Numbered from the stretch's first letter, positions 21,947-33,568 are shown. The stretch: 64,000 bases of DNA from Rutstroemia sp. NJR-2017a BVV2 (GCA_002946415.1 NJPS01000033.1:744001-808000); one strand, 5' to 3'. Translations and numbers: made by a program. The notes: generated by a model from the sequence alone, not told the origin.

Positions 21947-24382
21947 CTATACAAGCTCTGGATTGTTTAAAATAAATGATAGAATTTTCACAAATTTTCT
22001 TCGTAATTCTCTGTCCCTAGGGATAGAGGTGACCAATAAATGATAAATAAAGAATACTGGAGAGGTATCAATATATAGGCATTTCTCTTCATTCAGGTTT
22101 CGAGCATTGTGGCCTACCACCCTTCTCGTCATTCGTTCGAAGGCCATCCACTTATGCCGTGAGCAGGGCTGATCGAGATTGTAGATCAAGTTGCTAAGTT
22201 TGACTCGACATTCACGTATGGCTATCAGTGTAGCGGGAACCAGGAGTTGGGAGCAATGTTGTAGATGATATCCGTTAGGAATCTTGCGGCAGGATTCCAG
22301 ATTTTGCAGCAGATCACATAGCTCCGCAGTGAGGGTAGGTTCTTCAGGTAAAAATGAAGGAATAAATTCAATTTCTTGAGCCATATTGAATGGGCGTGCA
22401 TCAAATCCACGGTCGGGCAGAAAGAACGGCGCAAGTAGCACTTTTAGTTTCCCCCTCAACCTTGGTAATATGACCGGTGGTGTTCGCAAGCTATGTTCGA
22501 CAGCAGCCGAAAGGGCCGCCCCACGGCATCTTTCTTTGTAGGCGTCATCCTTGAACGCCTTTGGCTTTCGGTAAACATAATACCATACCATGACTTCGAT
22601 ATAAATGATATAGATCCATAGGCGATGTCGTTCGTGAGGTGGATCATACCGATTTGGAGCGCGGAACCGCATTTCCTCTCGGGCCAGACTTTGTAAGTAT
22701 GGCAAGGGAGCGACGCCTTCATGGACAAGATTTTGCAAAGCCAAGTTCCTTAAAAATTGCTCTGCCATCCATGCCAAGTCTCCGCTACTTGCCTTCGGTG
22801 GACAATCTTTTAGGTGTGGCCGAGTGTTTCGATCGCCTTTTCCATGGTTGTCCGAACCCTCATCGTCATCATCGTCATCATCGCCATCGTCGTCATCATC
22901 GTCATCATCGTCCTCCCTAAGTGATAGCCCTGGCGTGTCGTCGCCAATTCTTTTCCGCTTGCTGAGCCGTGGGTTCCACGTAGAGATATCTGCACCTTGC
23001 TGGAAATGCTCAGCAATGTGATTGATTCTCGAGTCCCATGTCGTAAAATAGCAAGAGCAAAAGCCACAGTATCGAGGCCATTTCTCATTCAGCTCAAAGG
23101 TCCAGCCAGCGGTTGACGGGTCTAGGCCATCAAGTCCATGCTCAGCCATAAGATGGTCGCGGAAGTGATCCCTTCGCGCTGCGCCAAACGTCCGAGTATT
23201 CGCCTGTGCCTCAACACAAAGTATGCTATGGTCCAAAACCTCCTCACGTGTTTGAAAAGACGCTAAGCAGTACGCACACAAAGGATTCAACGATTCATCG
23301 AAGTGGAACGGGATGCAATGAGGGCACATATAACGCTTCTGCGGCCAATGCTTTTCTGATTCTTCATGTCGGATCCAATCAGGCTTCGATCTGGTGGCAT
23401 ATTCGCATATCTGTCCTTGTTCATGATAAGTGCAATGGTACATAGTGTCCCTCTCCTGGTCAAACGACACAACAGATACCGACTCGGGCTCAATATACCC
23501 ACTTCTAGCCATGGGCAGGGCATGATCTAACAAATCAGGAGCAGTGGTTGTCGAATCGTAAGTGTTATCCATACCTGGACCCTCGTCCTGGCAGAACGCT
23601 TCATCCAGAAGCGTCTCTAATTCGGAGCACAAAGAAGTAACTCTCCGTTCGAAGAGTTTCGACACAATACAGTACGGTCGTAGGGTATTCTGAATGCTCG
23701 TAAGGTGAGAATAGGATTCTACTAATGGTAATTTGCGTCTTCTCACATCCCGATTGTGTGCTACGCGGTCGATACGTGCCGTGGATGAACGAGTTTTCCT
23801 TACCCGGCTTAACGTGTTTCTCATGTTCGAAATATGTGGCACGGCTAGATGAGCGTTGCAGGAACTCGACTGGGTGTGCATGTTGTTGCGAGGCCTTTTT
23901 TGAGTAATCCTCCCGCTCTTCTTCCAGACACCAGAGCTGGTGCCTTTGAATAAACTAGATTGCGCAGAGATCTGTTTGCCAGCAAAACCCTTCCTTGAGG
24001 AGCAGGTTGCAAGCCCCTCGCCAGTCTGAAAACCATCAGTTAGGACAGTCACATCTTGTGGACTACCTGGATTGGGCCCTAAAATGATGTTCAACAAAGT
24101 GAATGATTCTAATGTCAGATATAGATTTTACATACCGTTAATGGGGGGTTGATTAAAATTGAAACCGGTGTTGGGATTAGTAGGGAATATCCTTGACAAG
24201 GGAGGTGGGCGCGACAATAATGGAGCAGAAGGACCTTGCTCTGGGCATTCCGCGGCATGCATAGGCGAATCCAAGAACGTCAGACCAGGTGAATACGATG
24301 GAGAAAAGTCGAAGCCACTGGTAAGCCAAGGACTTTCTCCTCGGATCGATGGTGCAGTTTGCCCCGGAGCTATTGCGCTCAT
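21947..24382 (-). CDS. fungal C2H2 zinc-finger domain protein
   Basis: 792-aa protein of a type common in Pezizomycotina, presumably nuclear and regulatory; target unknown. Exons are 24136-24382 and 21947-24078; the 57-bp intron (GTATGT...TAG) joins ...NQPPIN to GPNPGSPQ. The best finger is CGFC with His436 and His440 (residues 420-440, CxxC-x12-HxxxH). Two more Cys/His clusters precede it: YHCTYHEQGQICEYATRS with WIRHEESEKH (about 297-326), and CPHC / CAYC with EVLDH (about 334-366). An Asp run of 17 residues broken by one Gly (472-488), encoded by GAC/GAT repeats on the minus strand, separates the finger part from a 300-residue C-terminal region without a recognisable domain. The N-terminal 90 residues are Pro/Ser-rich and disordered. 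Confidence 0.85.
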
Positions 24383-27300
24383 GGTCGCTGACTGTGGTTG
24401 ATTCGCTAGACTTCGGCGAGGAAGTAATGGTTTGCAGGAATGAATACCTCGAAAAGAATTATCTTTAAGTGTGATAAAGCATCAATGCAAAGTTGATTCA
24501 GATTCATACGAAGAAGGCGAGCCGTTTGGTCGTTTTGTCTAAGATAATGCGCAACAAGGCTGAGGGCGGGCAGACCCATAGGGCGGCAAGGTACGAGGGC
24601 GAGGGCGAGGGCGAGAGCTTGGGCGGGGGCGACGACAGAGTTAATACAAACCTATGCATGTAAGATTGATGCACGAAAGTTAACCGGCTAATCAACGTGA
24701 TCGGTTGGCACTTTTTCTTGCATATTGGCGATCTGCACAACTCGCGTCGGATCAGGTGCAGGATGATTTATTCTCTAGACGGAGCCTCGTTCCTAAACAC
24801 TCGTTTTTATGATTTCTTGATAAGGTAGAAACGATGGATGATCTTCCAAGGATCGTTCTTATTAGTCTTCATCGCTCTGAATTACTTTTCCAATCTTCAG
24901 AATGCAGTGCCTTTGGTTTTGGGAAGCAAGGTTACCGAGAATCTTATATTTCAAGTTCGTGCCTTGCCATTTGGGTGCCATGCTGGATTGTTATGATCTC
25001 CACATCACGTACCTGCTTGTTATTAATGTTGGAACTCCAGTGGAAAAGAGGATGAAGATAGGATAAGTAAACGGGGGAGGTTTGTGCGAGAGGCAAGATA
25101 GGATATCTACCACCAAAGTTGAGCAAGAGGAGCATACATCAGATTCAGAACAGAATGGTAAGAAATTTTCACGTGCAGTTCTTTCATTCCGCGACGACTG
25201 GTCTGTGATTTGTCGTTTCATATATACAGCAAGTCAGATATGTGGAGAGTGAAAGGTTTGTTCGATGAGGTCGCTGTCGTTCCTTTCGGCTACTGTCAAG
25301 CAAATGCAGTGAAGCAATGATGAAGTAGAGAAAGTGACGGTGATGAAGATGATGATGCAAGATGAGAACGGCAGTAGCTGAAAGCGACACTAAAAAACAC
25401 ACACAAACCGGAACCAATAACAAGTGAATAGGCTTCCTTGATCAACTACTCATCCGCCGGTGTGCAAACACGACGTCCACCCAATGCCTACGCATTCCGC
25501 TATCCCACACCTATTGTGGCCAGTGTCGTAAGTCAGCAAGCACTATTCTGTAGAATATTACCCATGAAGAAAAGGAAGAAAAGAAGTATGTCTTGAACTG
25601 TTGAGCATAAGGAAGAGGGATAGGGATATACCCCTTCCCGTATCTCATTTCCAATTCCATGCAGATAAGACGAACAAACAAAGTGCGTATGATACAGATA
25701 GGTGATGACGGTGAATATATAGCAAGTCTACATAGACGAAGATATCGAAGTGAGGTGAATGAGAACATAGGTTGCACGTCCAAAGGCCTCACAATCGATT
25801 CAAATCCTCTACGACGTGAGAAAATGCAATATAAAAGCGATAATCCAGGTAGATGATACAGACCATGATATGCATTCGAAGTCTGCAAAGGAACACCTTG
25901 AGGAACGAGCGGACGAATGAATACATTCATGTATGTGTTCCGGTCTGTAGACAAACATTTGGGATTCGTAAATGGACTAAGTCCATTGCCCAATCAACGT
26001 AGTTTCTAGCTGGACTGGTCTATTAGCCAATGGACGTACTAAAGTAGTTGATGCCCAAATACTTTAGTACGTTGATTGGGCAATGGACGTAGTCCATTCG
26101 TCAATCGAAAAGTTGGGCTATGGACCGGAACATATGTCTTATATTGATGTTCCATCTCAACGCTCCCATGAACTGCAATGGGCGTACGTGTATATATGCG
26201 ATTTGAGAATGAACAACCAATTATGCAGTATCTGTTGCTGTCATATGATCTGTGATTGCTATCGCTGTTGTTTTCCGGATATGCTGTTGTTGGTAGGAAG
26301 CAAAAGATGAGCGATAAATATGGACGTGACGAGAGCGAAAGAGAGTCGGAGTTGGAAAGGAAGGACAAGCCGCTACATGGTTGGTGGGTGCTCTTCCACC
26401 ACACGCGCATTGAACGAAGTATTCCGAGTAAGCAGAAGTTAAAGATCCTACGTCCTCCCATGACAGATCTTCCAGTTCCCAAAGGACATCCGAGTTCGAT
26501 TCTTACCTGAAGCCCGTAATCTCATGCACCGATGCCCTTCCTTCGTCCTCCCAATATACATGGGCACTTTCATAAGTAGAAAGAAAGCCCCCTTGTCCAG
26601 GGTTTGGTAAAGTGTGAGGACAAGGCACGGAATATCGATTGAAGGGGATGGAACTAAAACCACAGCGAGCAGGAGATGTATTATCAGTTGATGCTGAAAA
26701 GAACATCAAGAGAAGTCCGAGGTGATCCCCGAACGAATGAATGCGAGGGCCGCTGCCAAACAGATGAAACGTCACTGACTGATCGAATCGGTATGACTTG
26801 TGAAGTATGCATTCCTGATCGACTGAAGCAGAAGAAGAGAGTATCGACCAGTTGAAATATGAGAACTGAAATAATGAGGATAGATCTAGAATCAAATACA
26901 AAGAAGCAAGCAAAGAAATCCGGGGTTAGTAATTGGTGATATCTGCTCGCTCGCTCGTCCATATCATCATCCAGCACCGAACCCTTCCTCACACAAATAT
27001 ACAGCGGGAATATAATTAAAACATAACATATGGAATAATCGGAATAGACCAGTGAACAGAACGAGAAGGAAATGGTTATTTTACTTACCTCTTCTTCTTC
27101 ATCATACCGAATATGTGGGGGAAAGACAAAACACATTAAAAAGGTTGCCCATTATTGGCCAATCACATTCCGGGTTCCCGAACATTAAACTTAAGATTTC
27201 GTTCGTGACTTCGCGTGAAAAGTAATTAAACACGATCTGAACTTTGTCGCGTTTTGATGCTTCGACAAATAATCATCGCAACGAACTGTGAAGATTTTCG

Positions 27301-27442
27301 AAGAGCTCTATAACACACTTTTCGCAGGTTCATGAGTGCTGAACTTGTCCGATCGTCGCTGGACTCTGGTTGCTGCTAGACTCTCTGAGTCTTTCATCTG
27401 CTCCGGAAAGCTGGACACATCGAATCCTATCCTCAACATACC
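24383..27442. other. gene-free interval with a fold-back element
   Basis: Three kilobases between the divergent C2H2 and first F-box genes. Apart from the fold-back element at 25930-26140 I see only unconvincing ORFs (longest 160 codons) and short simple repeats (GAGGGCGAGGGCGAGGGCGAG at 24597-24617). Both promoters must lie here. Confidence 0.5.
25930..26140. mobile_element. fold-back / MITE-like inverted-repeat element
   Basis: About 210 bp that is nearly its own reverse complement. A perfect 21-bp inverted repeat (25981-26001 with 26068-26088, GTCCATTGCCCAATCAACGTA) is the core. The arms extend outward imperfectly through GGACTA / TAGTCC to GTTCCGG (about 25937-25943) and CCGGAAC (26125-26131). 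Inside, an 11-bp perfect inverted repeat (GTACTAAAGTA at 26036-26046, reversed at 26060-26070) closes the hairpin around a 13-base loop. There is no coding capacity. This is the form of a non-autonomous DNA transposon of the MITE or fold-back class. I could not identify a target-site duplication. Confidence 0.65.
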
Positions 27443-28993
27443 ATGGCAACACCCGACGCGTTCACTGGCAAAAGTCTTGCCGAGACGTTCCCTGCGGAGC
27501 TCTTGAGCATCATTTGTCAATATCTCATTGTGGATCGCCTCCCTAAAGACGATCTGGCCAATTTCAGGTCAACAAGCAAAAACTGCGCGGCTGCTGCAAC
27601 GCCATACCTCTTCCAGAGCCAGCATGTCTCCCTCATACTGAAGAGTCTCCAAAATTTACAGAACATTTCTGAACAACCTCATCTTGCGAAGCATGTCAGG
27701 GAGATCTGGTATGAGCCCCGTTTGATGGAGAGTATGTACCGATCGCGCTACAATGATCTAGTGCCACCGACAGTGACGCCCGAAGAGATCAAACGCGGCT
27801 GGACTATATACTGCGATTGGTTTTGCCAACAGAAATATCTTGTGAAAATGCATTATCTCTCGGCCGTCCTTGCCAAAATCTTTCCCAGACTTACGAATCT
27901 GCGTGAGATAGCCATACAAGTAGGCGGACCCATGTCATACATTTTCGTCCGTATGGCTCAACAAGTTTGGCTTGATGGGGAAGCATTAATCTCCAATACT
28001 GTTGCGCAACACGAATCTATGATTGGATCCAAGTGTTTGGAGGCAATCCTTCATGCGTGCTCTTTAGCAGATACCAAGTTGACTAGCTTGAAGTGTGACT
28101 CGGTTGGCGAAACGTTTTTTATGATACGGCCTGAGTTTATGCCATCTTCAGTCTTCCAGCATCTCCGCGATCTTGATATTGTAATTTATGACGCAGCGTA
28201 CACGCAGACATCCGATACTTGTAGTCAGGGTCTAAACCGCGTACTGCGCTCGGCCGTTCATCTGGTAACCCTCAGAATTATCATCGACGCTGCCGGGGAG
28301 TATGCAGGGCGAACTATCAGACGTATGGTATATAGGCCCGGACCTTTCTGGGATAATGCTATGAGCGAAGTCGTGCTTCCTAAGCTCGAAAGCCTCAAGC
28401 TTTTTAATATTTCTGGTGGACGGGACAGGTTTATCGAGTTCTTCACGAAGCATGCTGCAAGCTTAAACCATCTCTCACTAGATAACCTGCAGTTGATGGA
28501 GGACGTAAGGGAATGGTACCGTGTTTTCCACACCATTATGACCGTCCTGAACTGCAGCGTAGAGATAAACGGTACCTGGGAGGGCAAGTGGGCCGATGAA
28601 CAAGATCACACACAAACCATTCCAATGACGTGTCCTATGGAAGGAAACATGATATGTGTCGTATTAGAAGAATACCTGGAGGGTTGCTGTATAACAGCGG
28701 ATGAGCACCCTACGGTTGAAGGGCTTTGGGATCAAATTATTGCGACATGTCTCGAGCGAGACAGGCAGATGAGGGAGACGAGAAACTACGACGACTCGGG
28801 TGATCCCGAAGATCATAGCTATCCCACTAATATGTACGGAGCTCCCGGAAGGGTCACGCCTATGGGTGATCCCATTGTTATTCCCGAATATGAGTATGAT
28901 CTAGAGGATGAGGAAGTGGGTGTGTTTGAGGATGAGGACGATGCTGATGGTACCGTGGATACTAATTATCGTGATTATTTGAGTCTACTATGA
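27443..28993 (+). CDS. F-box protein, tandem copy 1
   Basis: Intronless 516-aa protein. An F-box-like motif sits at residues about 10-60 (LAETFPAELLSIICQYLIVD ... NFRSTSKNCAAAATPYLF), expected to bind Skp1 in an SCF ubiquitin ligase. The remainder contains degenerate Leu-rich pieces (LRDLDIVIYD, LPKLESLKLFN, LNHLSLDNLQL) suggestive of an irregular substrate-recognition LRR fold. The C-terminus is strongly acidic (DLEDEEVGVFEDEDDADG). It is paralogous to the gene 965 bp downstream: same order of motifs, same HLAKHVR-x-I-x-YEPR and FF-x-KHAA-x-L segments, both intronless. AATAAA lies at 29040-29045, 47 bases after the stop. Substrate unknown. Confidence 0.85.
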   Translation: MATPDAFTGKSLAETFPAELLSIICQYLIVDRLPKDDLANFRSTSKNCAAAATPYLFQSQHVSLILKSLQNLQNISEQPHLAKHVREIWYEPRLMESMYRSRYNDLVPPTVTPEEIKRGWTIYCDWFCQQKYLVKMHYLSAVLAKIFPRLTNLREIAIQVGGPMSYIFVRMAQQVWLDGEALISNTVAQHESMIGSKCLEAILHACSLADTKLTSLKCDSVGETFFMIRPEFMPSSVFQHLRDLDIVIYDAAYTQTSDTCSQGLNRVLRSAVHLVTLRIIIDAAGEYAGRTIRRMVYRPGPFWDNAMSEVVLPKLESLKLFNISGGRDRFIEFFTKHAASLNHLSLDNLQLMEDVREWYRVFHTIMTVLNCSVEINGTWEGKWADEQDHTQTIPMTCPMEGNMICVVLEEYLEGCCITADEHPTVEGLWDQIIATCLERDRQMRETRNYDDSGDPEDHSYPTNMYGAPGRVTPMGDPIVIPEYEYDLEDEEVGVFEDEDDADGTVDTNYRDYLSLL

Positions 28994-29429
28994 CGAATCG
29001 TAGACATGTAAAGCAGACAGATGTCTCACCAGCGTAGAAAATAAAAGTCGATGTAGGACACTGTGAAGTAACTGATTACTGTTATCAAATCCTGTGCTAG
29101 AGAATCTGAGATAATACAATATTTTATTGTTCAGCAGTCTTTTGAGTATTATTCTCAGCCTGTCAAACGGCCCCGCTCGGTCGTGATATACCAAGAGAAA
29201 TGCCACTAAGTTATTACAAAAATCTGCTTTTTAGAACTTTCTCAATTCTTATAATTAAATCACCAAAAAATTTCTCAATATTTTATCTTGAGATCTTTAG
29301 TATCTAATAGCATTCAGACATCAACTATCTGAAAAGTCAGAATTTTCCCGATATATAACTACAGTTGTGCTACGATCAAGCGGGGCCGTGCGCCTGTTAG
29401 TTCTGACTTCTGTCTGTGGATAACCATGT

Positions 29430-29553
29430 TATCTATTTCTATCTATCTATCTATCTCTATCTATTTCTATATTGTCCTATCTATTCTATCTATCTATTTC
29501 TATTTCTATATTCTATTTCTATATCTATTTCTATCTATTTCTATATTGTCCTA
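29430..29553. repeat. TCTA / TTTCTA microsatellite
   Basis: Interrupted array of CTAT, CTATTT and CTATTTCTATATTGTC units, about 124 bp, between the two F-box genes. The unit ending ATTGTCCTAT occurs twice, so there is some higher-order duplication. Confidence 0.9.
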
Positions 29554-29667
29554 TGTTCAGGCCACCTCTTATCGAAAAATCCTGGTCACCTGACCAACTG
29601 ATAAGAAAATCAAAAATTCGGTCTGTACAATATATCTCCTGTGTATAATTCAGTCTGGCTTGGCACG

Positions 29668-29732
29668 CCGCCGAGCCTGAGGCGAGGCGCTGATACTTTA
29701 TTTAAAAGGGAGACCCGCCGAGCCTGAGGCGA
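29668..29732. repeat. 18-bp GC-rich direct repeat, 47-bp period
   Basis: CCGCCGAGCCTGAGGCGA occurs exactly at 29668-29685 and 29715-29732, with a weaker third copy (CGCGAGCCTGCGAGCGGA) near 29767. It is a GC island in an AT-rich spacer, just upstream of the second F-box gene. Each copy can itself form a short hairpin (CCGAGCCTGAGG). Confidence 0.8.
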
Positions 29733-29957
29733 CGCCCAGAAGCCTTTAAACCCTTAAATTCATCCCGCGAGCCTGCGAGCGGAGTCATATTCGTATAGAG
29801 CAGTTTGGGTATACCAGAACATAGTCTTGCACAGCAATCTATCTGTATGCGATTTTACCCAGATAGCACCGCGAGCTCTTTTCTTAGAGACATAAGTCTC
29901 GATTTGGCGCAAGATCATATGATATTCGAATAGCTTCCGCCCACAACCTCAGCAGCC

Positions 29958-31382
29958 ATGGCAACCCTTACTGAGACACCTGGAAGGTCAATACTTGATG
30001 TGCTCCCTACAGAAATCATCGTCATGATCTGCGGCCTTCTTCGGGAGGGCGACTTCCCTCCCGACAGCCTTAGCAAGAAGTATATCCCCGAAGCAAAGGC
30101 GCTTCCACGGGATGCACTGTGCAACTTTCGGTTGGCAAGTAAAGATTGTGCTGCCGCTGCTACATCCTACTTATTCCGGCATCTTCATATTTTGTATACG
30201 AAGAGGAGTTTCCAGAATCTCTTGGATATCTCGAAGTCTGCGCATCTTGCAAAACACGTCAGAAGTATCTGTTATGAGCCGCGAATTCTACACGCTGGAT
30301 TTGACAAGTATGAGTACACTGATTACTACGAAACTGCGATGGAAGGCATTGAGCAACCGATCTCTTCTGATATCAGAATGGAACAAGGCTGGGATGCCTA
30401 CAAAAAAATGGTCAACGAGCAACATTTCATAAGGAAAACCGCATGGGATGCTGCTATCTTTACTTTATCGATCCCTCGGTTCACATGTCTTGATGCGATC
30501 ACTATAGATACGAAATGCGTCCCCTCCTATCGCGCGCTACAATCGATGCCACCCCCATTCGATCGGGACGCCAGCCTCCATGAAAGCCCGTGTGACCCTA
30601 TGATCATGGCCAAGGTACGCAAACCTACTAACGCAATATTGGTTGCCACCGCTCTCGCAAATGTAAACTTGGTCACCTTGCGTATCTGTCTCGTTCCCGA
30701 GGAGCTTTTATCCTCCTTGTACGGCACTAAGAACGTTATCCTGCCGTTTTTTAAACACATCCGGCACCTTAGCCTGAATCTTGGTCCGTTTCCACCGCCC
30801 CATGGTCATGGGACAATGAAAGGCCTGATAGACCTTTTGCGGTTTGCTCCTGGTCTGGAAAGTCTCTCCATTAAATTTGCCATCTCCTCCAGATTTGAGC
30901 CTCCTATAGTCTGGGATAAAGGCATTGAAGGATTGGTTTTCCCCAGCTTACAGAAACTCGAATTGTCTAGCTTGCCATGTCGCCCGTCTTCATTCATGAA
31001 CTTTTTCAAGCGACACGCTGCGACGTTGAAACATATAGTGCTGGAATCGATGTGCCTAGTGCCAGATCCTATGTACTGGCACGACATACTCGAAGTTCTG
31101 AAAAATGATCTGAGCCTCGAATCAGCAGCATTTCGAGGCGTTTGGGAAGGGTTTTCTGAAAAAGTGCGCGTTCGCTACCTGATCCGCATGGATAAGAACA
31201 TCCATGGGTGTCCTGTCTCCGAGTACTTAGAGGACTGTGTTTTGAAAAGAGCGCCAGCACTCATGCAGCAGTTTTCTTCTATCGACGGGTTATGGCGGGC
31301 CATTGTTGAAGGGCGTCTTCATCAGAGGACTGCGACTACTGAGGCGAGCGAAGACGGCGAAAGCGAAGATGAAGACGACTGA
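29958..31382 (+). CDS. F-box protein, tandem copy 2
   Basis: Intronless 474-aa paralogue of the preceding gene. The F-box-like segment (residues about 10-75: SILDVLPTEIIVMICGLLRE ... NFRLASKDCAAAATSYLF) carries a roughly 20-residue insert (PPDSLSKKYIPEAKALP) relative to copy 1. Then come HLAKHVRSICYEPR, irregular Leu-rich pieces (LESLSIKF, LQKLELSSLP, FFKRHAATLKHIVLE), a GLWRAIVEG block matching GLWDQIIAT of copy 1, and a short acidic tail (EDGESEDEDD). It probably acts as an SCF adaptor; substrate unknown. AATAAA lies at 31672-31677. The insert and divergence show an old duplication. Confidence 0.85.
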   Translation: MATLTETPGRSILDVLPTEIIVMICGLLREGDFPPDSLSKKYIPEAKALPRDALCNFRLASKDCAAAATSYLFRHLHILYTKRSFQNLLDISKSAHLAKHVRSICYEPRILHAGFDKYEYTDYYETAMEGIEQPISSDIRMEQGWDAYKKMVNEQHFIRKTAWDAAIFTLSIPRFTCLDAITIDTKCVPSYRALQSMPPPFDRDASLHESPCDPMIMAKVRKPTNAILVATALANVNLVTLRICLVPEELLSSLYGTKNVILPFFKHIRHLSLNLGPFPPPHGHGTMKGLIDLLRFAPGLESLSIKFAISSRFEPPIVWDKGIEGLVFPSLQKLELSSLPCRPSSFMNFFKRHAATLKHIVLESMCLVPDPMYWHDILEVLKNDLSLESAAFRGVWEGFSEKVRVRYLIRMDKNIHGCPVSEYLEDCVLKRAPALMQQFSSIDGLWRAIVEGRLHQRTATTEASEDGESEDEDD

Positions 31383-32675
31383 CCATGACGAGGATGAAGG
31401 AGACGACAGCAACGATGGTGATGAGAGCGAGCATCGCAGCGGTTGGATTCAATTTTGACATCTGGTAGCGTCATCTGTTTCGCAACAGCAAACAAAGATG
31501 GTGTTCACAACCAAAAGAATCTGGGCGTGGAAGCAGAGACAGTTGACCCAGCTTGATATTGTGTCTTATTATCATCTGCTGTCACGGATCTATTAATCAC
31601 GTATGCATCATCACACTACGTCGGAAGCGGTAGCCAGTTGCATTACTTCGTTCCCTCAGTACTTGTATTTCAATAAACCGTGCAGCAAAGAGACATTTTA
31701 GTTTAGATACTCAGTGGCTCGAATACAAAACCGCGCCAACGAGATCTTAGATCTATCAGTCTGGAATCTAGCAGTGGCGGGTAGCTGGATGATGGACTTG
31801 TGTGGGAAGGCATATACGTATTTTTAGTACCTTTATTGCTTCATGCTAATCAAGACGATGTATTAATTCCATTATCTTGCTTGACTCGTTGGATCGTATA
31901 TGAACGTCGATAATGCTTGACGCTGGCCTACTTGAAATATGTCAACTTCCCACCCACCCACTTATTCCTTTCACCTCCTCCGAGGCGGATTTCACTCCCT
32001 CTCTTTATATTCCACGTGTTCTCTTTTCTTTTTGTCTTTCTGCCTGCTCTACTCAACTTAACGTTATCTATGCTCAGTTCCATCATGCATCAACCAGCAA
32101 TCAACTGCTCTGCTTAACCAACTCTCTCATATATATACCATCACTTTTCTACCAAATACTACCTAGCATTCAACCAATTCAACACATAACATAAAATGAC
32201 ACTCTTAGCACACACAGACCAATCCATCCCATTCCCCTCACCGGCTCCAATTCTACTACCACTTTTCCCTTCCCTATACACAGACATAACCCCTTCCTTT
32301 CCAGTCTCTTCTCCCAGTATAACCCTATTACCACTACAATCCCTTTTCCCTTCCAACCCCTTCTCTTCCTCTCATTCTCCCACTCCAATCTCTGTTCCCA
32401 CTCCAGTCCCTCTCCCCTTCCTCTACCCCAACCTCCCTCTCCCACTTCCCTTCTTTGCCTTCCTCTCCTTGCACCTCCCCTTTCTTCCTTCTCATTACTC
32501 TCTCAGAGCAGCCTACCGCCCTGTTTTCCCTCCCGAACTTCAGCATGCCTCGTAAGTTAAACCTACCCATCTACCCACCTATCCCTCTACTTACCTTACC
32601 TGTACCCTACATTTAGAGAGATGGATATTCACCCAGCCAGAAAGATAAATAGATAGGTTTACTTACTAACTTTAT

Positions 32676-32727
32676 AACCACACAACCACACAACCACACA
32701 ACCACACAACCACACAACCACATAACC
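32676..32727. repeat. AACCACAC octamer array
   Basis: About six tandem copies of AACCACAC, the last degenerate (AACCACAT). Confidence 0.9.
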
Positions 32728-33093
32728 ATATCCTCCTCTCTAACATACATGCCCTCTTGCACCCTATACCCCTATTCCACATACCCTCTTCCACCCACAT
32801 AGCCACTATCTCCCCCGTCTCCATCATCCCACACCCATCCCATTCTCATTCACACTATCCACACCATCCCCTCAATCCACTCCGCCCCCTCAATCCTAAC
32901 AAGCAGCACCACCCTAACAAATAGCACTTTAAATCAAACCAACAACCTCTCCCTACCCCTCTCTCTCCTTCTCTTCCCCTCTCTCTCTCCCTCTCCCCTT
33001 CCTGTCGCCCCCCCCCCTCTCTCTTCCCCCGTTCGTTCCTTCCCCCTACCTTACCCCCAACCTTAAAATCCAAATCACCACAGCCAACCACCC

Positions 33094-33149
33094 ATCACAC
33101 ACAATATCACACACACAATATCACACACACAATCACACACACAATCACA
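33094..33149. repeat. (CA)-rich ACAATATCACAC / ACAATCACAC array
   Basis: Two units of ACAATATCACAC followed by shorter ACAATCACAC units; A/C-only apart from the T. Confidence 0.85.
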
Positions 33150-33568
33150 ATCCAAACCACACCAATACCAAACACCAAGCTTCCAAAACAATCAACTGGG
33201 GTATCAATATCATATCATTTCAGCATCACTATCACTAACTATAAGTATATAATTCCCTTCCTTTCATCCACTGCTTTCTCGCTTGCTTAGAATACAACAC
33301 GTATATACAATACAAACACCACATGCACCATTCCCTTTCTTTTGTCTTTCATCTGGAAGATCAATACCGAATGGAAGCGCTGGGTGAGTGGTCTGTATAT
33401 GATTTATTGGTCTTTTGCGGAATACTGGTCGTGAATATCCATCGTCTGTCGATTCATCCATCTATCCATCCTGCCAGCCAATCAGGCAGCGAATAAGTGA
33501 ATCGCCGCGCTATTTAAGCAACTCTGTAAAATTGTCACCCATTCCCACCCCCTCTCATCCCACCCCAA

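Larger units (their letters stand above)
31383..33568. other. gene-free interval with extreme C/T strand bias
   Basis: From about 31930 to 33150 the plus strand is almost all C, T and A with very few G. Open frames here (up to 119 codons) are Pro/Ser/Leu-rich by-products of that composition, not genes. Includes the AACCACAC and ACAATCACAC arrays listed separately. It contains the 3' flanks of the second F-box and TMEM115-like genes. Confidence 0.6.

Noticed and set aside
32196..32555. 119-codon ORF in the pyrimidine-rich stretch
   Set aside because: Its Pro/Leu/Ser composition follows directly from C/T-only DNA; no other sign of coding.
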